Shown here piece after piece: positions 53,453 through 64,000 of a stretch of DNA of 64,000 nucleotides. A model generated the notes under the pieces. That model searched no databases. It saw only the letters and a program-made list of their open reading frames with translations, and was not told where the DNA came from. Position numbers and translations under genes: made by a program. Numbering within the stretch: the stretch's first letter is position 1; every line of letters starts with the position of its first letter. Source of the DNA: Oncomelania hupensis (taxonomy: Eukaryota; Mollusca; Gastropoda; Littorinimorpha; Pomatiopsidae); contig CM072513.1 in the NCBI GenBank assembly GCA_036898135.1, positions 37,083,340 to 37,147,339 of the forward strand. The letters are read 5' to 3'.

Positions 53453-53720
53453 TGGGTGGCCCAGCAGTGTTAGTGATTTGGGCACGCGCTAGCAAGGTTT
53501 GATGTTCAGCAACGTCAGGAAGTTTAGTAGATGGAAACAAGCGCACGATACCCCCCAGCTGTGATTGGGTACCTGGATCTGTTTTGAACCGGGGATGGTA
53601 AAGCAGCCAGGGAGAGGACAGACACCGCCCTCATTAAGCTGGCCTAGAAAAAAGGGAGGTCCCAAACGTTTGCCTCCCCAATGAGCGAAAGGTTAGGAGA
53701 ACCCCTTTACCTTTTGTTAC
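53453..53720 (+). mobile_element. SINE-2 copy in block D
   Basis: Same insertion as 33847-34114, with the same GGCAGCAG flanks (53445-53452 and 53721-53728). It therefore predates the block duplication. Confidence 0.8.
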
Positions 53721-53959
53721 GGCAGCAGAATCCTAACAGCCGATGGGTATAGAGGTTTTCCATTCAACATCTTACTCTGTTCCGTTTTAAATGTTAATAG
53801 AAATGTTTCTCTGAAATGTCCAGCTTGATAAAGATATTTTAAGGTTTCTGGCATGGTCCAGCGGTGGATGGAAACACCACACCATACCTGCTTTATGAGA
53901 GCATTCCAAATATGTTGTTATAGTTTAAAAAAAAAAGTCCGGCTATACAGAATGAACAT

Positions 53960-54190
53960 TAAAATTTAACGTCTGCACCCACCATTGGCGATACTGCAGA
54001 CGAACGTTCTCCGTCCCAAGGAAGATGGGGTGGGGACTTAAATGAACACTGAACTTCCAGAGCAATCACATTGCAAAGTTGGAAACTGAAAAATTGGTAC
54101 TTTTATTTTGCCCACCACAGTGTTCGAACCTGGATCGCTGGTGTGCCAGGTGAACGCTCTACCACTGAGCTACGGCGGTGGGCAAATACG
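53960..54190 (-). mobile_element. SINE-3 copy in block D, 74-bp tRNA-like head
   Basis: The tRNA-like head occupies 54110-54183: a 7-bp acceptor-like pairing GCCCACC/GGTGGGC, D-arm GTAGCTCAGTGGTAGAGCG and CCAGGTTCGAACACTG. It is 74 nt long like a tRNA, but three extra bases precede the D-stem and the T-stem is unpaired. I take it as a SINE head, not a tRNA gene. Confidence 0.7.
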
Positions 54191-54354
54191 ATGAAATATT
54201 CCAATTCAGGGACAGTGTAATCTCACCACATTCACCTACAATTTTCCACCCCAAACCAATTTCTGTGTAAGATTCATAAAATTGTCTATAGGTTAATATG
54301 CAGAATCCTTGACCTAGAAGTGGTTGGTCGGTGCTTGTTTGTGTGTGTGTGTTT

Positions 54355-54368
54355 GAGAGAGAGAGAGG

Positions 54369-54428
<60 letters not shown>
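54355..54428. repeat. (GA)n microsatellite
   Basis: GA run within block D, absent at this length in block C. Confidence 0.9.
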
Positions 54429-54429
<1 letters not shown>

Positions 54430-54660
54430 GTGGGCTTTTGAAGTAAAGCGGCAGATTTAGCCATATTTGAACTGATGTGTGGCCGTTAAGAGTGCAGTCG
54501 GAGGTGACGTATAAAGCCGTTTATCTCGCGAATATGAACCCTCCGGCAAGGCAAGAGAGAGCAAAAAAGAACTAGTAGGAAAACTAAAAATTCCTACGAT
54601 AATTTCTGGTTTCAAAGTCTGCATTGCCCAAACTAATCCTGGCATTTAGTAGCATCAGAA

Positions 54661-54730
54661 AACACACACACACACACACACACGCACGCACTCACACACA
54701 CACACACGCACGTACGCACTCACACACAAA
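54661..54730. repeat. (CA)n microsatellite
   Basis: CA/CG compound repeat at the end of block D. Confidence 0.9.
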
Positions 54731-54882
54731 CAATTTATTTCTGTGTTCTTCTTCTTCCCTCCCTCTTTCTGAACTTTGTTCTACTCTTTCTCTTTCTAAT
54801 CATAACAACAATTGTTTGGTCCTCACCTCTTACCCTTCTTCTCCCTCTTCTTATCATTCTCTCTTCCTCCATTTAGCTGTTT

Positions 54883-54884
54883 GC

Positions 54885-54915
<31 letters not shown>

Positions 54916-54973
54916 CTTCTTCTTCTTCTTCTTCTTCTTCTTCTTCTTCTTCTTCTTCTTCTTCTTCTTCTTC

Positions 54974-55033
<60 letters not shown>

Positions 55034-55200
55034 TTCTTCTTCTTCTTCTTCTTTTTCTTCTTTTTCTTCTTCTTCTTCTTCTTCTTCTTCTTCTTCTTCT
55101 TCTTCTTCTTCTTCTTCTTCTTCTTCTTCTTCTTCTTCTTCTTCTTCTTCTTCTTCTTCTTCTTCTTCTACTTCTTCTTCATCATGCTCCTCTTCCTCCT
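54883..55200. repeat. Very long (TTC)n-(TCA)n-(TTC)n tract
   Basis: About 300 bp of nearly pure TTC with a central TCA block (54977-55032). It is an uninterrupted pyrimidine strand except for the TCA part. The poly-Phe and poly-Ser frames are artefacts. Confidence 0.95.
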
Positions 55201-55454
55201 CTTACTCCTCCTTTTCTTGGAGTTGTAAACCATTGTGTACAGTTTACTATGTTTTGACCTTCCAGGCTAGAGAAAGTATAATGACCTTTTGAACCAGTCA
55301 TAAGAGGGTCTCTGTAGCCTCAATCTTATTTCCTTTAAACTTTTTATTTAATTACACAGACGAATGGGTTGTCGACCTCCTACCCCCGAAATATCTCTTT
55401 AAAACTCTCTCTGTCTCTGTGTACGTGTCTATGTCTCTGCCTTCGCCTCTGTCC

Positions 55455-55459
<5 letters not shown>

Positions 55460-55502
<43 letters not shown>

Positions 55503-55515
55503 CTCTCTCTGTCTA
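55460..55515. repeat. (TC)n microsatellite
   Basis: TC run of about 45 bp. Confidence 0.9.
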
Positions 55516-55659
55516 TCTTTCTGTATGTATGTATGTCTGTCAAGAACCATGATTCAAGATTCAAGATATATTTATTGTCCTCATAAATCACAAGGAAATG
55601 TAGTGTGACGATTCCGTACACAGGGACAATAATACAGTGTTAATGTGTGTATATACATG

Positions 55660-56698
55660 CAGCTCTGTGGGCAATCATGAGAGTGTACAACATCAGCCCT
55701 AACATTATTGAAGTCATCAAAAGCCTGTATGACAAGACTACCAGTGCAGTCCTTCACAACAGCGCCATCGGAAACTGGTACAGAACAGCAATCGGTTTGC
55801 GTCAGGGATGCCTACTCTCTCCAACACTCTTCAACAATTTGCTAGAGCGCATTATGTCAGATGCCCTGGCAGATCACGAAGGCACAGTCAGCATAGGGGG
55901 AAGAGCAATCTCCAAACTTCGTTTTGCGGATGCCATTGATGGATTGGCTGGAGAGGAACAAGAACTTGAACAGCTGGTACAGAGGATTGACACCACATCC
56001 TGAGCCCATGGAATGGAAATACGTGCAGAGAAGACCAAAATGATGACCAACAACACCAATGGCATCAACACGGCCATCGAAGTCCAAGGCCAATTTCTGA
56101 ACACAGTGCATAGCTTCAAATATTTAGGAGCCATTGTATCAGGCAATGGGTCCTGACAGGAAGTCCTCTCCAGGATCGCACAAACAACTGCTGCCTTGGC
56201 GAGGTTGAAGCCAATTTGGATAGACAGTCTACATTCCAAGGTAAGACTGCTGCGCTCCTTTGCCATCTCCATCTTACGCTTGCCAAACATTGACCCTCAC
56301 AGAAGATCTACAACGAAGAATACAAAGCATGGAGATAAGGTGCTACAGAAGACTTCTGGTCATTTCCTATACCCAGCACATCTCCAACGACGAAGTCCCA
56401 CAGACCATCACACAAGCCATTGGACAACACGATAACCTGCTCACAGTGGTGAAAAAACGTAAACTCCGATGGTATGGCCACGTCACCAGATCATCAGGTC
56501 TTGCAAAGACCATCCTGCAAGGCACAGTGCAAGGAGGTAGAACAAGATGGAGACCGAAAAAGAGGTGGGAGGACAACATTCGAGAATGGACTGGTTTGAC
56601 ACTGAGCGAAACAATCAGGGTTGCTGAGGACAGGGAAAATGGAGTACGCTGGTTAAACGATCATCTGTGGTGCCCCAACGACCTCCTAGTTATGAGAT
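55660..56698 (+). pseudogene. RTE reverse transcriptase pseudogene
   Basis: Frame 55647-56003 has GLRQGCLLSPTLFN and RFADAIDGLAGEE (the catalytic FADD reads FADA, a lost Asp), then a stop at 56001. Frame 56260-56700 holds the C-terminal region (KRKLRWYGHVTRSSG, RPKKRWEDN). Stops and shifts near 56001, 56154 and 56200-56280 disable it. Confidence 0.85.
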
Positions 56699-56706
56699 AG
56701 GATATA
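55660..56706 (+). mobile_element. RTE, 5'-truncated
   Basis: TGTATATACATG occurs at 55648-55659 and 56707-56718, a 12-bp target duplication. The insertion starts inside the reverse transcriptase at the point where the element itself has CATGCAGCTCTG, so microhomology may have helped truncation. The tail is reduced to a single GATAGGATA. Confidence 0.88.
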
Positions 56707-56732
56707 TGTATATACATGTATATGTATATGGA

Positions 56733-56952
56733 TATATTGTAAATGTTTGCATATCACATTAACACTGAAATATATTGTAAATGTTTGCATGTCACATTAA
56801 CACTGAGATATATTGTAAATGTTTGCATATCACATTAACACTGAGATATATTGTAAATGTTTGCATATACACTGAGATATATTGTAAATGTTTGCATGTC
56901 ACATTAACACTGAGATATATTGTAAATGTTTGCATGTCACATTAACACTGAG
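56733..56952. repeat. 38-bp minisatellite, six units
   Basis: Unit starts TATATTGTAAATGTTTGCAT and ends CACATTAACACTGAGA. One unit (about 56847-56877) is shortened by 7 bp. CATGTC and CATATC variants alternate. Confidence 0.95.
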
Positions 56953-57007
56953 CAATAAAATAACGTTTTCCGGAATAGTCTGTCTCTGTATCTCTCTAAA
57001 TCTGTCT

Positions 57008-57405
<398 letters not shown>

Positions 57406-57568
57406 GTGTGTGTGTGTGCGCGTGTGTTTTGATTATTTGCAATTGAGAAAGGCTAAATCGGTTGTGTGGCACCTTAGGGTTAAGTCCCTGGTGATGAGTC
57501 ACACCGGATTCTGCTGGAGACGTTGTGGAAAATAGCGATAAGGCTCAGAGTGCTGCTGCAATTTTTGC

Positions 57569-57569
<1 letters not shown>

Positions 57570-57606
<37 letters not shown>

Positions 57607-58195
57607 TTGCAGCTAAAAGACTATTCAGGTTATCTTTGAACGAATTGATTGCTGATATTGTATAAGTAAAAACAATTCAGAGCATTTTTGAACAAATCAA
57701 ATGCTGTATAACATACATATTTCTTATTGATTGCGTGTTGGGTTTTATTGCTTGCTGCATTTATTCCGTGACTAGCTCTTTTATTGCATTTTTTGTGTTT
57801 TTTGTTTGTTTGTTTATTTTTTTTCTTCTTTTTTTATGTTGTTGCAAATCTAATGTTCCGCATGACTGTATATATATTTATGAAATGGAGGTATGCGCCT
57901 CACGGCAAAATGTTATTTCGCTTAGCAATGCAATATCGGAATCTGAATCTAAATTGCGTGTCAAAAGAACTCTGAAAGTGTTAACATTTTAAGTGTGTTC
58001 ACAATGTCAGGCTCCGTGTGTATTCCGAAAGACCTGTCAGTAGTATTGGTATAAATGGAGCTTGGGGGTGGGAACGGGTGATGTGTAAGGTGGTAATGGT
58101 GGTGGTGGGGAGTGGATGTGTTGTAAAACTGCCATTGTTGTAATTGTCTTCTTCAACTCGCTTCTGATCTTTTCTGTCAGTGTCTCTGCTTATTT
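57570..58195. other. (TTG)n at 57573-57604; otherwise unrecognised
   Basis: T-rich sequence without a supported gene. Confidence 0.4.
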
Positions 58196-58197
58196 AT

Positions 58198-58460
58198 TTT
58201 ATTTATTTATTTATTTATAATCACTTGTATAGCGCTTTTCCAGCTCAAGAGCCGCTCAAGGCGCTGGCCGATACAGGATCTAACTCAAGCCGCCTGAGGC
58301 AACCACTTGCAGCCTTTGGGCGCATAGCCTGACGCCCAGAGACTGAGCACAATCCTGGGCGACCGGCGAGCGAACTTGTTTTTTCCAAACTAGTTCCAGT
58401 CATCCGCCCAAAAAGACCATCACCGAAGTCGAACGAAGCTATCCGAGTCGAGCGAAGCTA
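58198..58460. repeat. GCGC-hairpin interspersed repeat
   Basis: (TTTA)n followed by CACTTGTATAGCGCTTTTCC and CTCAAGGCGCTGGCCGATAC; AGCGCTTT and AAGGCGCT form a stem. The same arm occurs in the SINE at 16885-17025. A tandem near-duplicate GAACGAAGCTATCCGA/GAGCGAAGCTATCCGA lies at 58430-58465. Confidence 0.6.
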
Positions 58461-58985
58461 TCCGATGTTGCATGCCTAATAATTATATTCAGCTAGTGAT
58501 GCTTCTTCGCTACGCGGTGACTGACTTATAATATATAATGTAGATTAGGCCTATGTATATAACAGTGTCTACTTGATTCGCGGCAGGAAATGGGGAATGC
58601 TATTATTAGCGTACTGCTGAGAACTAACAAAAGCAAAGCAAGGGATGCAACTAGTAAATATGGTCGATAATAATTATACTCATCTTAACAAAGTAAGCTT
58701 GCATCATTGCGAAATGCTAGTCTGTGTAAATCTAGCAGAATTAGAAGCAACAGCGACCGTTTCGACGAATGACTGGAACTTGTTTGGAAAAAACAAGTTT
58801 GAGACCGGGGATGGGGAGAAGGGACCTAGTGCGTGCTACGTGTATTTGTGTAACCGGCACTCCCGTCTAGGACATGAGCGTCAGAATCTTTACAGTCCAT
58901 GCGATGGAATGCGTAAGTGCACATATTAGACCTCGGTTTATACTCTCAGTAGGAGCGCAGTATGGTTTTTTTTTTCTTCTCCAGG
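58461..58985. other. No feature supported
   Basis: A 94-codon frame at 58645-58929 has normal amino-acid composition but no motif I recognise. Without homology or splice evidence I do not call it a gene. Confidence 0.35.
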
Positions 58986-58989
58986 CTGT

Positions 58990-59090
58990 TAACGGCGTTT
59001 GAACCACTGCCTGCAATTTTATAGCCTGACATTCCAGTACACAGCGTACACCACTGAGCTAGCTGCGCACTCGTCTTCATGCTCTTCAAG
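58990..59090 (-). repeat. tRNA-like SINE head
   Basis: The minus strand has CAGCTAGCTCAGTGGTGTAC (A-box) and CAGTGGTTCAAACGCC (B-box-like), about 45 bp apart. No tRNA fold. Confidence 0.55.
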
Positions 59091-59179
59091 TCCTAGAATA
59101 GTGCGGAAATTCTAAAACCATGACTCTTCCTCTCACTTCCTGCAACGAGCCTCTTCGAGACGAGGCGAGCTCTCACGAG

Positions 59180-59400
59180 GGTTCTTGGCTGGATTTGGCA
59201 CTTAAGGCGGCCCTGGATTTTCCCGCAAGGGGCGAACTAATGTGACTTAGGTACGAGACTATTGAGGTCACCGAAGATTTTCTCAGGGTACTCCGGTTTC
59301 CTACCTCCCATCAATAAAGGTATTGGATGCAGTCAATGTAAACTTTCACGAATAAAAATTCGATTTCCTTCCCGTCTTCTAATAGCGCCTTGCCTTTAGA
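59180..59400 (+). repeat. SINE-1 core
   Basis: CCCGCAAGGGGCGAACTAAT, GTGACTTAGGTACGAGACTA, GGGTACTCCGGTTTCCTACC and TTGGATGCAGTCAATGTAAA follow the SINE-1 core in order. The tRNA-like head is missing or beyond recognition. The 3' end continues at 59560-59700 after a small inverted repeat. Confidence 0.7.
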
Positions 59401-59447
59401 CTACATGTGTGAGTGATGAATATGTGTTTGTTGTGTAGATGTTACCG

Positions 59448-59553
59448 GCAATGTGTGAAATCCCAGTATTGTATAGAATGCCTGATGGTACATTCTATAC
59501 TTTATCTAGGCACTCTATCTAGGCCTTCTATAGAATGCCGGATTTCACACATG
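59448..59553. repeat. Small foldback (MITE-like), ~105 bp
   Basis: CAATGTGTGAAATCCCAG + TATTGTATAGAATGCC pairs with TATAGAATGCCGGATTTCAC + ACATGCTG. The arms are about 40 bp with a few mismatches. It interrupts a SINE-1 copy. Confidence 0.7.
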
Positions 59554-59559
59554 CTGGTT

Positions 59560-59612
59560 ACAGATCGCCGCTATTTGGGACTGATATAGGAATAAGGCGC
59601 GTATAGCGTCCA

Positions 59613-59701
<89 letters not shown>

Positions 59702-59702
59702 G
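59560..59702 (+). repeat. SINE-1 3' end with (TTA)n tail
   Basis: AGATCGCCGCTATTTGGGAC, AAGGCGCGTATAGCGTCC, then about 27 TTA units (59617-59700). Confidence 0.7.
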
Positions 59703-60750
59703 AGGGGAGGGCTCCTGTAAATGGGGTGTGCCTGTAGGCCCCACACACAGCTTGCTGTTAATTGTTTTCTTTGTGTTCCGAGAAGCAGGGCAGAGGTTAC
59801 ACTGTATAGGTGAAGAAATTGCAATACAGATGGGTACATGTACACGCTTTGGTGGCAATTGTAGGTCGGGTTTGAGGATCATGGCATTTTTCTTCAGCAG
59901 TACAACGTATGTTAATCCGAAGAATAAAAAAATGTATACAAGCAAAGAGGATATAGATTTGAAGTAGTTGTTGTTCCTATTTCCCGATTTCGCGTTGGAA
60001 GATGAAAGGGATGATGTTAGCAGCTATCACTCTCCGTGAATAATACTGTAGATATGCATCTCGGACTCAATCAATCAAACAATCAATAACTCGACCAATC
60101 AAGCATTCGGTCAATCAACCAGTCTGTCAAAAAATCAATCAATCGATTGACCTGTCAATTGTTTATTGTTGTTTACTAGCACAAATAAATGCTATTAATA
60201 ATTAATTATAAAGAAGATTAAATAGAAAATAACCACTCATCCATTTTACCACATGCACAACAACAACTATTTCGAACAGATTATACTGACCACAAAACAC
60301 TGATTGTGATATTTAAAGAAGAAGAATACATTCAATAATGATTAAAATACTTCTTGAAATAAATTTTAAAATATTTATGCAGTCAGCATAAACAAGAACA
60401 AACAAGAAATATAAAATTCTTGAATGTTGAAGCTGAGGACATATGGGACGGAACACTTTTCGGAATGACGTGGCAGTGAAGATGAGCGCTGGGAAGCCTG
60501 CATGGAACTAAAGAGCAGGAGCGCAACAAATGGTTTGGAGCAGATAAAGCTAATCATGGTCGTTCGTATCCCGTCCTCCTTCAGTCATTCTGAGTATCAA
60601 GGACCGCCGACATCTGCCCACTGTAGTGCATTGGATATGGATATGGTGGATGCAGGCAACGTGTACATTACAATGGCGAATTCCTAGTATGTTACAGGAT
60701 AACGTCAACACAATGCTTTATTGCCAAGCACATGTTTTATTGTTAAGGCC
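59703..60750. other. No gene recognised
   Basis: Contains CAATCAATCA-type runs at 60068-60150. Short frames have no motifs. Confidence 0.4.
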
Positions 60751-60754
60751 CCTG

Positions 60755-60844
60755 TTGAAACCAACTCCAAAGCTCTTGATCGTATAAGCGAGGTAATAGC
60801 GATCACTACAGATCGATTCAAGAAATAGCGCGTGATAGCATCCT

Positions 60845-60880
<36 letters not shown>

Positions 60881-60932
60881 ATAGTAGTAGTAGTAGTAAT
60901 ATTAGTAGTAGTAATAGTAATAGTAGTAGTAT
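60755..60932 (+). repeat. SINE-1 3' end with (TAG)n tail
   Basis: AAAGCTCTTGATCGTATAAG, AGCGATCACTACAGATCGAT, AGCGCGTGATAGCATCCTGT, then (TAG)n with TAA interruptions to 60931. Confidence 0.75.
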
Positions 60933-61234
60933 AAGGCAGACTCTCTCATACGCGGGTATAATGAACATTCAACACTTTTTATGTTCATTTAGGTTATGGA
61001 ACTAAAACTGACAGACATTTGTAAAAAGGGTATTCAGTCCTCCAGAAAACTCTATTGTTTACATGGACATTAATATGAGGCGCCGTATGAGTAAAAATGC
61101 TATAAATAACATTCGTGCCTCATACATTACAATGTTTTATTATATAAAAATATAAGCGGCTTTATGCATCATTTTTCCCCATTTATAAGCATTGAGCATG
61201 TCTGCCTACGTCTAGATGGCGCTATACAAGACTA

Positions 61235-61255
61235 CATCATCATCACCACAATCAT

Positions 61256-61287
<32 letters not shown>

Positions 61288-61365
61288 TCCATCATCATCA
61301 TCCATCATCATCATTATTATCATCGTCGTCATTATCATCGTCATCTTCATCATCGTCGTCGTTGG
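61235..61365. repeat. (ATC)n/(AGC)n/(GTC)n mixed tract
   Basis: Trinucleotide repeat of changing motif. Confidence 0.85.
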
Positions 61366-61559
61366 ATAATATGAAATGTAATGTAATATGAAACATGACC
61401 TTTCTATTTAAAAAAAATGGAAATATCAAAGTTGTTTTTTCTGTGACTTTCAAGCTACTACTACTGCGACTTCCCAGCATAGGGCATTGATAGCATGTCT
61501 GAAACAAGTCACAGAAATTACATTATGTGTGATTAGATGGAAACAGCCTCTTATGTGAG

Positions 61560-61790
61560 AATTTGTTTTACATTTTATTACATAATTTACTACATAAATT
61601 AAAAGTGTGGGCGTGTATGTGTGTGTCCATATATAATCGTATTCTACATGTTGTAAAGATTTTAAACAAATATTACACTATTTATAATTTTTTACTTGCA
61701 TTTTTATTTCTATTTTGTTGTATTTTAGTGATCAAATGCCTGTCATAGTTCCTTGTGAGAGGTAATAAAGATTTGTTGAATACAACTCGG
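61560..61790 (+). repeat. LINE-like 3' end
   Basis: ATGCCTGTCATAGTTCCTTG and TAATAAAGATTTGTTGAATAC resemble 22443-22490 (AGCCTGTCATAATTCCTTGT...AGATTTGTTAACTTG). It is probably the 3' end of another LINE, with no coding part visible. Confidence 0.45.
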
Positions 61791-61844
61791 ATGTGTTGTT
61801 TTCGCCGGAAAGGCTCTGTTTCATATTAAACTTCTGTTTGATAT

Positions 61845-62145
61845 TACCCGACTTTCCCATTTTTGGGGGGCGAGGTGAGTACACAGTCGCAGATGTTCAG
61901 TATGGTTCTCAGCCTGTCTGAAGTTGGGCAGTTAGCATCTTCAGATTGGATGGATGAGTGGAACTGAAGCAAATGGAGTGAAAGAAATGAAGAATGCGGC
62001 TCGTGACTAACATTTTTCTGAAGGAGAGGAGGAACAGACAGAGGAAGAAGCAAAAGAAAGCTGTAGTTTAAGGGGATGAGTTTAAAATTAAACAGCAGCA
62101 GAAACAACAACAACACCAACAACAACAACACGATATTGGTGACGG
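61845..62145. other. No gene; (CAA)n at 62095-62130
   Basis: Purine-rich, ends in a CAA/CAG run. Confidence 0.4.
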
Positions 62146-62149
62146 TGGT

Positions 62150-62932
62150 TGTAATCGGGATGTGTGTGTGTTAGTGGTGGTGACAATGGGTAGTGATGTG
62201 GTAGGTAGGGGTTGGAGATGGCGGTTTTGTTTTGTGTTGCGTTGTTGTTAGTGTTGGTGGTGGTGACAATGGGTAGCGATGTGGTAGGTAGGGGTTGGAG
62301 ATGGTGGTTTTGTTATGTGTTGCGTTGTTGTTAGTGTTGGTGGTGGTGACAATGGGTAGCGATGTGGTAGGTATGGGTTGGAGATGGTGGTTTTGTTTTG
62401 TGTTGCGTTGTTGTTAGTGTTGGTGGTGGTGACAATGGGTAGCGATGTGGTAGGTAGGGGTTGGAGATGGTGGTTTTGTTATGTGTTGCGTTGTTGTTAG
62501 TGTTGGTGGTGGTGACAATGGGTAGCGATGTGGTAGGTAGGGGTTGGAGATGGCGGTTTTGTTTTGTGTTGCGTTGTTGTTAGTGTTGGTGGTGGTGACA
62601 ATGGGTAGCGATGTGGTAGGTAGGGGTTGGAGATGGTGGTTTTGTTTTGTGTTGCGTTGTTGTTAGTGTTGGTGGTGGTGACAATGGGTAGCGATGTGGT
62701 AGGTAGGGGTTGGAGATGGTGGTTTTGTTATGTGTTGCGTTGTTGTTAGTGTTGGTGGTGGTGACAATGGGTAGCGATGTGGTAGGTAGGGGTTGGAGAT
62801 GGCGGTTTTGTTTTGTGTTGCGTTGTTGTTAGTGTTGGTGGTGGTGACAATGGGTAGCGATGTGGTAGGAAGGGGTTGGAGATGGTGGTTTTGTTATGTG
62901 TTGCGTTGTTGTTAGTGTTGGTGGTGGTGGTC
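62150..62932. repeat. 83-bp minisatellite, about nine units
   Basis: Unit contains GCGTTGTTGTTAGTGTTGGT, GACAATGGGTAGCGATGTGG and TAGGTAGGGGTTGGAGATGG. Two variable sites (GGCGG/GGTGG and GTTTTGTG/GTTATGTG) define unit types. 83 is not a multiple of three, so it does not encode a repeat protein. Confidence 0.95.
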
Positions 62933-62995
62933 TTCGTCGTCGTCTTTGCCTTCGTCATCCTTTAAAAAACTCGATTTGCAGTCATCAGCCATCCT

Positions 62996-63045
62996 CCACC
63001 TCTTCCTCCTCCTCCTCCTCCTCCTCATCATCATCATCATCCTTA
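62996..63045. repeat. (TCC)n(TCA)n tract
   Basis: Short trinucleotide repeat. Confidence 0.85.
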
Positions 63046-63710
63046 GCCTGTGTGATGATGTTTTCCGTTTTGATTCGGGCAAAATGAAAATGGGTCAGTT
63101 TATCTCTGATATATTTGTAACTACTTTTATAACATCTTCCAAAATTATTATATTCTGAGCAAAGAAGACATATTGTCACACATAACTAATACTTTTGGTC
63201 GTGTCACCCCGTAACGTAATATTGAGATACGGCAGTGTTATTTCAACGGCGACCTGCATGCTCTGATGCTTCTTTACGATTCTCTTCTAACCTGTTGCGG
63301 AAGTCTTGACCGAGCCATGCTGGGGCAGATTGAAGAAGATTTGAATGAAGGGATGGGGAGAAAAAGAATTACGCCAGTACCTCACGCGGAAGACGGATAA
63401 AGGACAAATAGAACTAAAAGGCAAGAAAACGTGAGGCAGAAGACCGTTAGGAGAACGAGAGGGATGGAGAAAAGAAGAGGAGAAAGACAGTACTTAATGG
63501 TTTTACACAGAAAAACGGACCAATCAAAGCAACCATGTCCGTATGAGTGAATACTTGGGATTTTTCTTGAAGTCGTTTAGATAAAGCACATGCCTACTAA
63601 TACTAATTTGCAAACGTGTTTGGAAAAATTTTTGGTTTTTGATTTTGTTTTTGTTTGTTTCTTTGCTGTTGTTTTGGTTTGGTTGTTGTTGCTGCTGAAG
63701 TGGCGTGCTT
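63046..63710. other. No feature recognised
   Basis: Unique-looking sequence without a supported gene. Confidence 0.4.
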
Positions 63711-63716
63711 TGTGCT

Positions 63717-64000
<284 letters not shown>

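Larger units (their letters stand above)
52495..54662. repeat. Duplicated block D (partner at 33341-35085)
   Basis: Colinear with block C apart from the family A insertion, small indels and microsatellite length changes. Identity appears high by eye in the SINE-2 part. Confidence 0.9.

Noticed and set aside
54110..54183. Functional tRNA gene
   Set aside because: The acceptor ends pair, but there are extra bases before the D-stem and no T-stem pairing, and the duplicate at 34511-34575 lacks 9 bp. It belongs to a SINE.
54624..55292. Poly-Ser or poly-Phe protein of 222 codons
   Set aside because: Frame through TTC/TCA repeats.
56733..56952. CRISPR array
   Set aside because: Units are directly adjacent with no spacers, and the genome is animal. 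It is a minisatellite.
58645..58929. Host exon of 94 codons
   Set aside because: Normal composition, but no domain, splice context or homologous copy that I can recognise.

Overview
This window reads as intergenic DNA from a large, repeat-rich animal genome. A lophotrochozoan, and probably a gastropod or other mollusc, fits best. The pointers are eukaryotic retroelements of RTE, Gmr1-like Ty3/gypsy, CR1/L2-like and I/jockey-like type, tRNA-headed SINEs with a conserved core, very dense microsatellites, and a SINE segment resembling metazoan 5S rRNA. The species assignment is inference. I found no convincing host protein-coding exon and no functional RNA gene; nearly everything recognisable is a mobile element, a relic of one, or a simple repeat.

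Layout. 1-5.4 kb: LINE fragments (a restriction-like-endonuclease type and a CR1/L2 type), an RTE 3' fragment, a copy of a short hairpin-tailed repeat (family A) and telomere-like motifs. 5.4-10.0 kb: a foldback DNA element (TIR CTGCCGTGA, 4-bp target duplication AATG) holding a decayed, nearly full-length RTE. 11.2 kb: a complete SINE whose head joins a tRNA half to a 5S rRNA half. 13.5 kb: a complete family A copy. 16-24.5 kb: LINE pieces, RTE pieces, an LTR relic, an alternating palindrome and a SINE. 27-38 kb: two diverged copies of one duplicated block (27.0-31.8 and 35.2-37.8) carrying a relic LINE RNase H region, each interrupted by different later insertions, plus a solo LTR at 38.07 kb. 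33.3-35.1 and 52.5-54.7 kb are a second duplicated pair.

The centrepiece is a Ty3/gypsy element at 39517-51505, read on the minus strand. Its pol order is protease, integrase, reverse transcriptase, RNase H, the copia-like order known from Gmr1-like elements, and its Gag has a SCAN-like capsid region. The two LTRs are nearly identical, so the insertion is recent. Its 3' LTR was then hit by an RTE retrotransposon with an intact 1040-codon ORF (39541-42697, 10-bp target duplication), and its 5' LTR by a 711-bp DNA transposon (49733-50443, 9-bp target duplication). The gypsy itself landed in the (TAA)n tail of a SINE.

51.5-64 kb: the SINE just mentioned, the second duplicated block with a family A insertion, a 5'-truncated RTE, minisatellites of 38 and 83 bp, SINE relics, a small inverted repeat, and very long trinucleotide tracts. 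Because several elements have matching empty sites elsewhere in the window, element ends and insertion order can be worked out without outside data.
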